Shown piece by piece: positions 7,882 through 17,350 of a stretch of DNA of 64,000 nucleotides; within the stretch, counting starts at the first letter, position 1, and each line of letters begins with the position of its first letter. The stretch is taken from contig JADJKB010000010.1 in NCBI GenBank assembly GCA_016706225.1, forward strand, positions 186,001 to 250,000, given 5' to 3'. The notes under the pieces are model-generated. The model saw only the letters and a program-made list of their open reading frames with translations, was not told the DNA's origin and made no database searches. Position numbers and translations under genes: made by a program. Source of the DNA: Myxococcales bacterium (GTDB lineage Bacteria; Myxococcota_A; Polyangia; Polyangiales; Polyangiaceae).

Positions 7882-10328
7882 CACAAGCGACACTCGCGCC
7901 GTTCGAGGGGACGACCACGGCCGACGTCGTGTGTGATCACTGCGGTCTGCCGGTGCCGCGGTCCGGAGTTCGCGAACACGAGCCGGAGCAGTTTTGTTGT
8001 GACGGTTGCCGCACGGTGTTCGCCGTGATCCGGGACGCCGGGCTCGGTCGCTACTACCGAGAACGTGCGGACGCGGGCGCGCTCGGCCGACGCGCGAGCG
8101 GCTCGGACAAGACCTACGCGGAGCTCGACGATCCCCTGTTCGTCGCGACCTACTGTCGCGAGCTAGGTCCGGACCTGCTCGAGCTCGAGCTGTATCTCGA
8201 GAATCTGCACTGTCCGGCCTGTGTCTGGCTAGTCGAGCGTCTGGGCCGCGTCGTGCCGGGGATCGTTTCGGCCAGCGTAGATCTGGGGCGCTCGACGGTG
8301 CGTGTGCTGTTTCCACCGAGCTTGCTCCGCCCCTCCGAGGTCGCGCGCGGGCTCGCCGGGCTCGGTTACCTGCCGCACCCGCGACAGAGCGCAGACGCCG
8401 CCGAGTTGCGCCGAAACGAGGACCGCGCGCTGCTCTCGCGCATGGCGGTTGCGGGGGCCGTGTTCGCCAACGTCATGCTGTTCGGGCTCGCGCTCTACGC
8501 CGGCGCCTTTCAGGGCATGGACGCCGACTACCGGACGTTCTTCCGCGCGGCCAGCTTGATCGTGGTGACGCCCGCGGTGCTCTGGTCGGCCCGGGTCTTC
8601 CACCGCGGAGCCTGGGCCTCGATCAGGGCTCGCACACCCCACATGGATCTGCCGGTCAGCATCGGCATCTTGGCGGGTTTCAGCTGGGGTGCGCTCAACG
8701 TGATCCGAGGGCGCGGCGAGATCTACTTCGACTCCGTGTCGGCCGTGATCTTCTTGCTCCTGGTCGGGCGCTGGCTGCAGCGCCGGCGGCAGCACGCGGC
8801 AACTGACGCCGCCGAGTTGCTCTTTTCCCTGGCACCGTCGAGCGCGCGCCTGCTGGTTGATGGGGAGCCGCGAGAGGTCCCGACCAACGCCGTGCCGACC
8901 GGGGGTCTGCTGCAGATCCGAGCCGGCGAGACCTTCCCCGCCGACGGGGTCGTCACGCTGGGTGAGTCGACCGTCGATGCCTCGTTGCTCAGCGGCGAGA
9001 CTCGCCCCGAAGAGATCGCGATCGGCAGCCGAGTGCACGCCGGCACCGTCAACGTGTCGGCGGAGGTGATCGTCCGCGCCGAGGAGACGGGACAGGCAAC
9101 GCGCATCGGACGACTGCTGCAGACGGTGCGGGACGCCGCGGCTCGTCGCGCCCCCACCGCGCTCGCCGCCGATCGCGCCGCCGGACGCTTCGTCGTCGTT
9201 GCCCTTGGCCTGGCGCTGCTCACACTCGTCGGCTGGTGGCAGATCGACAAGACCCGCGCGCTCGAAAACGCCATCGCTCTTCTGGTGGTGACCTGTCCCT
9301 GCGCGCTCGGGCTGGCCACGCCGCTCGCGGTCACGGCCGCCATCGGCAAGGCGGCCGGCAGCGGTGTTCTCATCAAGGGCGGTGACGCGCTCGAGCGCCT
9401 CGACACGCCAGCGCTCGTCGTGTTCGACAAGACCGGAACCCTGACCGAAGGCCGGCTGGAGCTGGCGGCATTTCACGGCGACAAGGCGCTCGAAGCGCGG
9501 GTCGCGGCGGTCGAAGCGCGCTCCGCGCATCCCATCGCCCGAGCTTTCACCCGCGCGCTCGGCGAAGGGGACGCGACCGTCACCGAGTACTGCCAGGTCC
9601 CCGGCGGTGGAGTGAGCGCGACCGTCGATGGTCGCAGGCTCCACATCGGCTCCGTGGCGTTCGTTCGCGCGCGCGCCGAGGTGCCCACGGAGCTGAACGA
9701 CAGAGCGAGCCGGGCGGGGCGTTGCGGCGAGACCCCGGTCTTGATCGCCGAGAGCGGGACGGCGTGCGCCCTGGCCTGTTTCCGCGATCCGATTCGCCGC
9801 GACGCGCGCGAAAGCCTTGGCGCACTGCTCGCGATGGGCCACCGGCTGGCGATCTTGAGCGGTGATCAACCCGAGGTCGTCGAGAGCGTCGCGCGCCAGC
9901 TCGATCTGCCCCTGGCTTTCGCGCTTGGCGGAGCCTCGCCGGAGGACAAACTCGCGGTCATCGAGCGCGAAGCGGAGCGCGGTGCAGTCGTCATGGTCGG
10001 CGATGGAGTGAACGACGCGGCCGCGTTGGCCCGCGCGCATGTCGGCATCGCCGTCCACGGCGGCGCGGAGGCAAGCCTGGCGGCGGCCGACGCGTTCACG
10101 ACGGAACCCGGAGTGTTGCCGGTGCTCCGGCTATTTACCGGGGCGCGGCGCACATTTCGGGTGATCCGCCGCAATATCCTGCTGTCACTGGGCTACAACG
10201 CAATCTGTGCGACGCTGGCGGTGTTCGGCGCCATTGCGCCGTGGATCGCTGCAATCTTGATGCCCCTCTCCTCCCTCACCGTCGTCACGAGCTCGTATCG
10301 GTCGAAGACCTTCGAGAGGAAGTCATGA
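7878..10328 (+). CDS. ccoI: Copper-transporting P1B ATPase of cbb3 assembly (CcoI/FixI)
   Basis: Heavy-metal P-type ATPase exporting copper for the oxidase binuclear centre. I place the start at the GTG overlapping the previous stop (GTGA). Order of domains: an N-terminal FixI-type metal-binding region (CDHCGLPVP and FCCDGCRTVF, residues about 15-55), an HMA domain with NLHCPACVW near residue 108, eight expected helices, the CPC metal site CPCALGLATPLA near 473, phosphorylation motif DKTGTLTEG near 516, and the hinge GDGVNDAAALA near 708. The 816-residue length fits CcoI. Neighbours ccoG, ccoH and ccoS make the cbb3-specific role much more likely than general copper efflux. Confidence 0.93.
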   Translation: MTQATLAPFEGTTTADVVCDHCGLPVPRSGVREHEPEQFCCDGCRTVFAVIRDAGLGRYYRERADAGALGRRASGSDKTYAELDDPLFVATYCRELGPDLLELELYLENLHCPACVWLVERLGRVVPGIVSASVDLGRSTVRVLFPPSLLRPSEVARGLAGLGYLPHPRQSADAAELRRNEDRALLSRMAVAGAVFANVMLFGLALYAGAFQGMDADYRTFFRAASLIVVTPAVLWSARVFHRGAWASIRARTPHMDLPVSIGILAGFSWGALNVIRGRGEIYFDSVSAVIFLLLVGRWLQRRRQHAATDAAELLFSLAPSSARLLVDGEPREVPTNAVPTGGLLQIRAGETFPADGVVTLGESTVDASLLSGETRPEEIAIGSRVHAGTVNVSAEVIVRAEETGQATRIGRLLQTVRDAAARRAPTALAADRAAGRFVVVALGLALLTLVGWWQIDKTRALENAIALLVVTCPCALGLATPLAVTAAIGKAAGSGVLIKGGDALERLDTPALVVFDKTGTLTEGRLELAAFHGDKALEARVAAVEARSAHPIARAFTRALGEGDATVTEYCQVPGGGVSATVDGRRLHIGSVAFVRARAEVPTELNDRASRAGRCGETPVLIAESGTACALACFRDPIRRDARESLGALLAMGHRLAILSGDQPEVVESVARQLDLPLAFALGGASPEDKLAVIEREAERGAVVMVGDGVNDAAALARAHVGIAVHGGAEASLAAADAFTTEPGVLPVLRLFTGARRTFRVIRRNILLSLGYNAICATLAVFGAIAPWIAAILMPLSSLTVVTSSYRSKTFERKS

Positions 10329-10471
10329 GCGCGTTGTTCGTGGTCTTGCCGCTGGCTCTGCTCCTGGCCAGCGGCGCGGTGTTTGCTTTCCTGTGGGCCG
10401 CACGCCGCGGACAGTTCGATGATCTCGATACCCCCGCCGTACGCGTGCTCCATGACGATGACGACGAATGA
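10325..10471 (+). CDS. ccoS: cbb3 oxidase maturation protein CcoS
   Basis: Tiny membrane protein of 48 residues overlapping the ccoI stop by 4 bp (ATGA). One N-terminal helix (about residues 3-25) is followed by WAARRGQFDDLDTPAVRVL, the conserved CcoS pattern (GQFDDLxTPAxRxL) in which the DDL-TPA block is diagnostic, and a tail of four Asp residues. CcoS is required for inserting cofactors into CcoN in Rhodobacter. Last gene of the packed cco cluster. Confidence 0.92.
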   Translation: MSALFVVLPLALLLASGAVFAFLWAARRGQFDDLDTPAVRVLHDDDDE

Positions 10472-10504
10472 GCCTCGCGAGCGGGGCCGAGAAGCGAGCC
10501 GCAC

Positions 10505-10900
10505 ATGAGCAACAAAGAGCGAACAATCCGTGACTTCATGACGGAATCCCCTCACACGATCGGCTCCGAGCAGCCGCTGACTCGAGCCCACGAGTTGATG
10601 CGCGAGCACGACATTCGCCACTTGCCTGTGCTCCACGGGGGCAAGCTGGCGGGCATGGTCACGCTGCGAGATCTGCACCTGCTCGAGACCTTGAAGGACG
10701 TGGACCCGTCAGAAGTGCGCGTCGAAGAGGCAATGACGGTGGACGCCTACGTCGTGGCGCCTGACCAGAGCATCGGGGCCGTGGCGAGAGAGATGGCCAC
10801 CCGCAAGCTCGGTTCCGCGATCGTGGCGGACGGCTCGAAAGTCGTGGGGGTCTTCACGACCGTGGATGCCCTTCGGGCGCTCGCGGACGCCATCGGCTGA
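10505..10900 (+). CDS. Tandem CBS-domain protein
   Basis: Soluble protein of 131 residues made of two CBS repeats (about residues 10-65 and 75-128). The first has IGSEQPLTRAHELMREHDIRHLPVL and MVTLRDLH; the second has AMTVDAYVVAPDQSIGAVAREM, then GVFTTVDALRAL. CBS pairs bind adenine nucleotides and act as energy or redox state sensors; free-standing pairs like this usually have unknown partners. It follows ccoS by 33 bp on the same strand and may be co-transcribed with the oxidase genes. Confidence 0.88.
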   Translation: MSNKERTIRDFMTESPHTIGSEQPLTRAHELMREHDIRHLPVLHGGKLAGMVTLRDLHLLETLKDVDPSEVRVEEAMTVDAYVVAPDQSIGAVAREMATRKLGSAIVADGSKVVGVFTTVDALRALADAIG

Positions 10901-10910
10901 GGGGCGAAAC

Positions 10911-10991
10911 TTGGCGCAGTTTATGCGCGACCACTGACCGTCGGCGCAATTTCGGCGTGACCTGCTGCGTTTTTGGCGCATAATTGCGGAC
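10911..10991 (+). promoter_or_regulatory. Three spaced GGCGCA repeats, candidate sigma-54 promoter/operator region
   Basis: In the gap before the NtrC-family gene the sequence repeats three times: TTGGCGCAGTTTATGCGC at 10911, TCGGCGCAATTTCGGCGTG at 10941 and TTGGCGCATAATTGCGG at 10973. The GG dinucleotides are 30 and 32 bp apart, about three helical turns. Copy 1 has GG, ten bases, then GC, matching sigma-54 -24/-12 geometry; copy 3 has the better -12 element (TTGC) but one base less spacing. Either one copy is a sigma-54 promoter and the others are degenerate, or all three are binding sites for a regulator. Confidence 0.4.
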
Positions 10992-11057
10992 AATCGGAGT
11001 GGGCATGGGTCGTGCACCGGTTGCGTCCCGCCGCACAAATTACCACCGGAGTGAGCC

Positions 11058-12473
11058 ATGACCAAGGGTCGCATTCTAGTCGTCGACGATGAGCCCAATG
11101 CCCGCAACGCCCTCGCAGAGATCCTGAAGGAGGAGGGCTACTCGGTCGAGACCGCCGCGGACGGCTTCAAGGGGCTGGCCCGCGCGGAGGAGTTCTCGCC
11201 CGCGCTCGTGCTCACCGATCTGAAGATGCCGGGCATGGACGGCGTGGAGCTCCTGCGCAAGCTGCGTCAGCACGCCCCCGACGTGCCGGTCGTCTTGATG
11301 ACGGCCTTCGGTGCGGTCGAGACCGCCGTGAGCGCGATGCGCGAGGGCGCGGCCGACTACCTGACCAAACCCCTCAACACGGACGAGCTGGTGCTGGTGA
11401 TCGATCGCGCGCTCGAGCGCACTCGCCTGCGCCGCGAGACGACCGAGCTGCGCAGTCAGCTGTCGGAGCGCTACCGTTTCGACAACATCATCGGCAACTC
11501 TCCGGAGATGCAAGAGGTGTTCAAGGCGGTCGCCCAGGTCGCACCCAGTCGCGCGACGGTGCTCCTGACGGGCGAATCCGGCACGGGCAAGGAGCTGATC
11601 GCCGCCGCGATCCACCATCGTTCCCCGCGTAAGGACGGGCCGTTCATCCGGCTGCACTGCGCGGCCCTCGCCGAAACCCTGCTCGAGAGCGAGCTCTTCG
11701 GACACGAGCGCGGCGCGTACACCGGCGCCGATCGTCGGCGTGAGGGACGCTTCGAGCAGGCCGATGGCGGGACGCTGTTCCTGGACGAAATCGGCGACAT
11801 CACCCCATCCACCCAGGTCAAACTGTTGCGCGTCCTGCAGGAGCGCCAGTTCGAGCGAGTGGGCGGAAATCAGACGCTAACCGTCGACGTCCGCATGGTG
11901 GCAGCCACCAACCGCGATCTGAAACAGCTGGTGGCCGACGGACAGTTCCGCGAGGATCTCTACTACCGCCTCAACGTCATCAACGTGCACCTGCCGCCAC
12001 TTCGGCGCCGGCGCAGCGACGTGGCAGCGCTGGCAGCCCATTTCCTGGAGCGTTTCGGCAAGGAGAACGAGAAGCAGATCGACCGTTTCAGCGACAGCTC
12101 CCTCGCTCAGATCGTCGCGTACAACTGGCCGGGGAACGTGCGAGAGCTGGAAAATGTGGTGGAGCGCGCTGTCGTGCTCGCGGACGGACCCAGCATCGAG
12201 TCGCATCACTTGCCCGCCGAGCTCGGCTCCGTCGAGGGCGGCAACGTGCTGCCCACCATTCCGGGCTCGTCCATGGCGGATATCGAACGTCACGCGATCC
12301 TCACGACGCTCGAAGCGCATGGCGGTTCGACCAGCAAGGCCGCCGAGGTGCTCGGCATCAGCGTGCGCAAGATCCAGTACAAGCTGCACGAGTACGGAGA
12401 GGCTCCCAAGAGCTCGATTCCCGCCGTGCGCCGGCGCGAACCCGGCGCCGCGGGTGTGCTGGGCCGCGCCTAG
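11058..12473 (+). CDS. NtrC-family sigma-54-dependent response regulator
   Basis: Two-component transcription activator of 471 residues. The receiver domain (residues 1-120) has the acidic pair in VVDDEP, the phospho-acceptor Asp in TDLKMPGMDG (near 54), a conserved Thr in LMTAFG and Lys in LTKP. The AAA+ domain (about 140-370) has Walker A GESGTGKE, the sigma-54 contact loop ERGAYTGA (Tyr variant of GAFTGA), Walker B GGTLFLDEIGD and NWPGNVRELEN. A Fis-type helix-turn-helix follows (STSKAAEVLGISVRKIQYKL, about 420-445). RBS GGAG lies 8 bp upstream. No histidine kinase is adjacent, so its sensor is an orphan elsewhere. Location after the cbb3 operon suggests, but does not show, redox or oxygen control. 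Confidence 0.95.
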   Translation: MTKGRILVVDDEPNARNALAEILKEEGYSVETAADGFKGLARAEEFSPALVLTDLKMPGMDGVELLRKLRQHAPDVPVVLMTAFGAVETAVSAMREGAADYLTKPLNTDELVLVIDRALERTRLRRETTELRSQLSERYRFDNIIGNSPEMQEVFKAVAQVAPSRATVLLTGESGTGKELIAAAIHHRSPRKDGPFIRLHCAALAETLLESELFGHERGAYTGADRRREGRFEQADGGTLFLDEIGDITPSTQVKLLRVLQERQFERVGGNQTLTVDVRMVAATNRDLKQLVADGQFREDLYYRLNVINVHLPPLRRRRSDVAALAAHFLERFGKENEKQIDRFSDSSLAQIVAYNWPGNVRELENVVERAVVLADGPSIESHHLPAELGSVEGGNVLPTIPGSSMADIERHAILTTLEAHGGSTSKAAEVLGISVRKIQYKLHEYGEAPKSSIPAVRRREPGAAGVLGRA

Positions 12474-12630
12474 CCGTTTTTTGCTGGATTTGCCCCTGGC
12501 CCGCCGGGGGTTGTCAACGCCGCGGGGCGCGGTGATCCTGCCTCAGGCGGGGGGGACAGCCTCGCTCGCCGGCCTCGCGTGCGTCGCGCCAGTGCTGCTC
12601 GGCGCACGCGGGCCACTGAGCGGCGGCCCG

Positions 12631-15216
12631 TCAGCGGACGTAGCCCCACGCCTTCATCAGCCCCATCGCCTCCGCCTTCGCGGCACCCGTCTCTGCGAAG
12701 CGCAGCTCGCCTGCGTCTGCGTCGCGCACGACGAAAAGTCCCGTCTCCGACGCATCGACCCACGGCAACCGCGTCCCCGAGAGCTCGCGACGCCCTGCCT
12801 CACCCCGCACCCCCGTGGCGAGCGTCGCAGCCGAGAGCGCAAACTCCCCCGCATACGCCGCGTCACCTGGCCACGGCGCCCCATCGAGAAAGAACGACCA
12901 CGACAGATCGGCGTTGGGCGGCTCGACCCCGAGATCGAAACCCAAGAAAGCGCCCGGGGTGAGCGCGACGTCGAGCAGGACCCCCTCCCCGACTCGGGAG
13001 AGTGCACCCTCTGGCAACCCGACGGCGACGGCGCTCAGCTTGGCCGCTCCACCGTCGGCCGTCCGCCCGCGCAGTTCCCCCTTCAGTCGGTGCAGCTGCG
13101 CGCCGCCGGAGAACCGCAAATGATACTTGGGCGAGCGGCTCCCGCTCTGACCCACGACGCGTTCGGCGCCGCGCCGTTGGTCCGCCGCGAGCAGCCGCGA
13201 CACCACTTCGGGATGTTGCGCCGCTACCTGCACACGCTCGCCGGGATCGGCTTCGAGATCGTACAGCTCGACCTTGCGCTTGACGCGCCGTCCCTTGACC
13301 CAGACGTGCTGGTAGGCGTCGTCCCGGACGACCAGGCGCCAGCGGCCGACACGAATCGCGTGGGCACCGCGCCCCTCCACGACGATGGCCCGCTCGGGCT
13401 CCGACTTGCCGTCGATCAGTGGCACGAGCGACGAACCCCGGACATGCGCGGGGAGGTCGAGCCCCGCGAGCTCGACGAGCGTCGGCAGAATGTCGATGCT
13501 GGAGACCGGGTCGTCGACCCGCCGGCCCGCGGGCAATCGCTTGGGCCAAGACACGATCAGCGGCACCCGCGCGGTCTCGTCGTACAACGACGACAGGTGG
13601 TGAAATCGTCCGCCGATGCGCGGCCCGCCGTCGACTCCGACGGGCACGGTCTCGTGCTCGCGACTCAGGGTCTCACCGTGGTCGGCAGTGACGACGACCA
13701 ACGTCTGGTCGCGAAGCCCGAGCCCGTCCAGCTTCGCCAGGAGCTCGCCGATCGCGGCGTCGTCCTTGTGGATCTCCGCCAGGTAGTCTCGAACCATACG
13801 CTCGCCCGGACCGCGCGGCGCGCGCGGGATCGCCGCCCTGGCGCTCGGAGGCGGTTGATAGGGTGAGTGGGGCGAGTTGAAGTTGACGAAGAAGAAGAAA
13901 CGTCGCCCGCGGTTTTGCTCCAGGAGCCGCACGCTGTCGGCCACGATGTTGGCGGTGTCCTCCCGCTGAAAGCGGTGGTCGACGAGCCCCTCGAAGCCCA
14001 TGTCGACGCCGACACCCGCGTACCCGACCATGTAGAAGTTGTTGACTACGGCGCGCGTGACTGCGCCTTCGGCGCGAAACAACAGTGGCAAGAACCCGGG
14101 GCGCCGGGCGTACAGGGCGAGCACATCCGGCGCCGCCGGGACCAGAGGCAACGCCGATAGACCCAGCGCACTCGAGTGTGCACCGGCGAGCATCGCCAAC
14201 GTGCCGGGACGCGTCCAGGTTCCACCGGAGTACGCCTTCGTGAAGATGACTCCCGCCTTCGCGAGCTGATCCAGATTCGGCGCCACCTCCGGCAGGCGTG
14301 GCAGCCATGCTTCGAACGCCGGGGGTTCGGCTCGCGCGACGGCCGCGTCGGTCGCGTCGTCGTGGGTCGCCGCCAGCGCGTCGCCGCGCATCGCATCCAC
14401 CACGATGAAGAGCACGTTGAACGGCAACGCGCTCTTGCTCGGCGCGTACACCACCGGGGTGCCGAAAAGGGCTGCCGCGGGACCAACACCCTTGATCTTG
14501 GCGCGTGTCGACAGCTCGAGCTCGACGGTCTGGCCGGCGAACTCTGCAAGCGGGATCTGCCAATCGGCGAAGGCTCCGGTGCGGCCTCCTTCCACGCTGC
14601 GCGTTCCGAGCACATGCCTCGCGCCGCTGCGATCGCGGACGGCGACCTCGAACTCGACGCCGCCGTAACCCGGACCGGCGATGGCCGGCGCGGCCTCGAA
14701 CACTGCGCCGTCCGGGATCACGATCGAGCGGAAGCGCAGCGTTGCCGGCGGCGGCGCCAAGATGGCCTCACGCTGATCGAAGCTGCCTTCGTTCATGTTC
14801 CACATCTTGGGATCGAGGACCCAGGTGCCGGCCTCGCGCTTCCGCCCTTTGCGTTTCATGCTGCCTGGGCGAACGAGCGAGACCTGCTGCACCAGCTCTG
14901 CCGGCTGTCCGCTCGCGCCGAAGTACGGCGAGCGCATGCGCCGCCAATACGCGAGCTCCTTGTCCACGCGCTCGAGCTCGGGTGCGTTCACGACGGCGCT
15001 GGCGAGTCGCTCGATGAGCCGCACCGCCACTCCGGCTGACTTCGGCTCGCTGTTCGCGGCGCTCCCGCCTGCCCGTGATGGGCTTGCCTGCTGCTGCCGA
15101 GGCGACAGCGGCGGGGCTTCCACTCGCGCCGGGTCACGCAGCCGGGCCACCGCAGCGACAGACAGCGCGCCGACGGCAAATACCAAGAGTCTGGCAATGC
15201 GCTCCGACACGGTCAC
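12631..15216 (-). CDS. Sulfatase-like (alkaline phosphatase superfamily) exported protein with Thr at the nucleophile site
   Basis: Exported or membrane-anchored hydrolase of 861 residues. An N-terminal hydrophobic stretch (residues 8-24) precedes a beta-rich region (about 130-255) and then the sulfatase core: NVLFIVVDAMRGD near 270, the site GGTWTRPGTLAMLAG near 330, and VVTADHGETL near 510. Sulfatases need C/S-x-P-x-R here; this protein has T-R-P-G-T, so formylglycine sulfatase chemistry is unlikely and a Thr-based phosphodiesterase or phosphotransferase role fits better (inference). A C-terminal beta-sandwich-like region of about 200 residues follows. Translation starts at a GTG overlapping the stop of the upstream gene by 4 bp, so the two sulfatase-like genes form a coupled pair. 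Convergent with the NtrC-like gene. Confidence 0.85.
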   Translation of the reverse strand: MTVSERIARLLVFAVGALSVAAVARLRDPARVEAPPLSPRQQQASPSRAGGSAANSEPKSAGVAVRLIERLASAVVNAPELERVDKELAYWRRMRSPYFGASGQPAELVQQVSLVRPGSMKRKGRKREAGTWVLDPKMWNMNEGSFDQREAILAPPPATLRFRSIVIPDGAVFEAAPAIAGPGYGGVEFEVAVRDRSGARHVLGTRSVEGGRTGAFADWQIPLAEFAGQTVELELSTRAKIKGVGPAAALFGTPVVYAPSKSALPFNVLFIVVDAMRGDALAATHDDATDAAVARAEPPAFEAWLPRLPEVAPNLDQLAKAGVIFTKAYSGGTWTRPGTLAMLAGAHSSALGLSALPLVPAAPDVLALYARRPGFLPLLFRAEGAVTRAVVNNFYMVGYAGVGVDMGFEGLVDHRFQREDTANIVADSVRLLEQNRGRRFFFFVNFNSPHSPYQPPPSARAAIPRAPRGPGERMVRDYLAEIHKDDAAIGELLAKLDGLGLRDQTLVVVTADHGETLSREHETVPVGVDGGPRIGGRFHHLSSLYDETARVPLIVSWPKRLPAGRRVDDPVSSIDILPTLVELAGLDLPAHVRGSSLVPLIDGKSEPERAIVVEGRGAHAIRVGRWRLVVRDDAYQHVWVKGRRVKRKVELYDLEADPGERVQVAAQHPEVVSRLLAADQRRGAERVVGQSGSRSPKYHLRFSGGAQLHRLKGELRGRTADGGAAKLSAVAVGLPEGALSRVGEGVLLDVALTPGAFLGFDLGVEPPNADLSWSFFLDGAPWPGDAAYAGEFALSAATLATGVRGEAGRRELSGTRLPWVDASETGLFVVRDADAGELRFAETGAAKAEAMGLMKAWGYVR

Positions 15217-17350
15217 CGGCGGGGCTCCTCGCGCGGGACCAGCATCTCACCGCGGCGTTGCATGCTGGGATCTTCCAGCATCCAGGCCCACAGCTCGGCT
15301 TTCAAGCGAGCCAGGACCTCGGGGTGGGCGGCTGCCACATCGTGCTCTTCCGCCGGGTCGGCCTCGCAGTCGAACAGCATCCAGCGCGGGCCCGCGCGCG
15401 TCGGCGCGTAGATCAACTTGTGACGCGCATCGCGCAGCATGCGGTGTTTGGCCGTCACGAGCAGCGGCTCCAGATCCGACCTCGCCACGAGCTCACCGCC
15501 GGCTCCGGAATCGACCTCGACCAGATCGGTGAGATCCGGATACGGGAGGCGCAGGGCCGGCGGCACCTCCGGGATCTGGCGGGTGAACCAGAGCCCGGTC
15601 TCGGCGAAGGCGGGGCGCGGCGCCAAGACTCGACCCTCCAGCGCGGGCACGAGCGAACGTCCGTCCATGCCCGGCTCACACTCGACCCCCGCGAGCTCAC
15701 ACAGCGTCGGCGCAATGTCGACGGAGCGCACGAGCTGAGTGATCGCCTGCGCCCGCGCCCGGCGCGGGTCGATGACCACCAGCGGGACGCGCGTGGTCTC
15801 GTCACCAAACAGGTGATCCCCGTGGCCCTGGCCCCGACCGGACTCGAACAGGCTCTCGCCGTGGTCCGCCGTCACCACGATGATGGTGTTGTCGAGCTGG
15901 CCGCGCCGCGAGAGCCCCGCCATCAGCTCCCCCACCGCTTCGTCCACGGCAGAGACCGCCCCGTCGTAGAGCGCGCGAACTGCCTTCACGTCCGCGGCGT
16001 CCGGAACGCGGCCGGGGAAAATGGCGGGGGATTTTCCGTAGCGGTACGGCCCCGGTAGCCCTTGTCGAGGAAACGCGACCAGTGTGGAGCCGGCGCGGAG
16101 TACGGGAAGTGCGCGGTCGAGTAGAACGCCACGACGAAGAATGGTTTGCCGGTTGCGTCGTCGATCGCCTGCAACGCGTCCGCGCTCAGCGCTCGCGCAT
16201 CGGTCGTCTCGTGGAGCGCGCGGAGGGTCGGCAGCACATGACGTGCGGACCGCGTGCGGAGCAGCGGCAAGATCGGGCTCTGGCCACCGAGCACAGTCTC
16301 GCGCACCAGCTCTCGCACGTCGAAGGTCGGGGTCAACGTCCGTTTGAAACCGAACGCGTAACGACGGAAGATGTCGCCGGCGAAGTCGCTGGCAACGGCG
16401 GTGTGATACCCCGCGCTGCCGAACTGGCGCACGATGCTGCCGACGTCGACGGCGCGCGCCTCGCGCCGGGGGAACATGTGGCGCACTCCGTGATGATGCG
16501 GGTCTCGCCCGCTCAGGATCGAGACCCAGGAAGGAAACGTCCGTGGCAGGCCCACGTAGGCGCGTTCGAAGCTCGTACCCTTGTCCCGGAGACGGCTCAA
16601 CTCGGGCGCGACACGGGGGTCGAGTCGATCGGCGCGCAAGGAGTCCGCTGCGATGATCAGCACGTTGGGGCGCGCGCCAGCGGCGTGAGCCGGTCGGACA
16701 CCGATGCGGCCGACAGTGCTGAAAAGCAGCCCAAAGACCAGCGCGGAGCCAGCGACGGCAGCGGCGGCTCGAAGCCGAGCGGCCCTCTGCTTTCCGACCG
16801 CGACGAGCACCGGGCCACCAAGGAACACACTCGCCGAGAGTCCGGCGGCGATGACGACGCCGGTCGGTCCGAGGTGGTCACACACGAAGATCTGCAGCGC
16901 TGCGCGCAGGCCGCCTCTTGCGTAGAGTCCGGCTGCGTACGCTTGGGGGTGGCAGGCGAGGTCGTAGCACCACGCGAAGATGTGGAGCGCGACCACGACG
17001 CCGAGGCTGGGCAGCGCCAGCGACGCGGGCTCGCGCTTTCGCGTCAGTAGTCGATCGCGCAGCATCAGCAGGGCCCCCGCGAGGACACCCAGGAAGATGC
17101 CGAGGGCTACCGCGCTGGCGAGCGACAGCACCGCGGCGTCGATGACCTCGGCGGGAAAACGGCTGGTGATCAGCTGGCGCGCGCCGCGCGCGCTCACCCC
17201 CTGAACCTGGTCGTCCGCCAGGGTCCGGCCGAGCGCCAGCAGGGACAGCAGACCCAGGTACGCCGCGCCAACGCTCGTCGGGCGCAGTAGCCGCCGCGCG
17301 AGGCCGACCCTGGGCGGGGCTGGCGCGGTGGCGTCGTCCGGGAGGGACAT
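15213..17350 (-). CDS. Membrane sulfatase-like protein, frame broken near 16050
   Basis: Second alkaline-phosphatase-superfamily protein, about 712 residues if one base is restored. From ATG 17350 it has about five N-terminal helices, then NVLIIAADSLRADRLD near 220, the nucleophile site LPRTFPSWVSILSG near 270 with Thr in the catalytic position and Trp where sulfatases have Arg, and FYSTAHFPYS. The frame then runs into a stop just after 16000. Shifting frame at the GGGG/CC run around 16048-16053 gives GYRGPYRYGKSPAIFPGR and continues smoothly into VVTADHGESL and GHGDHLFGDETTRVPLVV. That continuity says the gene is whole apart from one missing base, either a sequencing error or a recent mutation. 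N-terminal helices plus a periplasmic enzyme resemble LTA-synthase and phosphoethanolamine-transferase layouts. Confidence 0.8.

Noticed and set aside
8229..10058. Minus-strand frame of 609 codons opposite ccoI
   Set aside because: Shadow of a high-GC gene; the plus-strand frame holds all P-type ATPase motifs.
12474..12630. Possible terminator between NtrC-like and sulfatase-like genes
   Set aside because: The visible CCCC/GGGG pairing is short and the T-run precedes the stem; evidence too weak for either strand.
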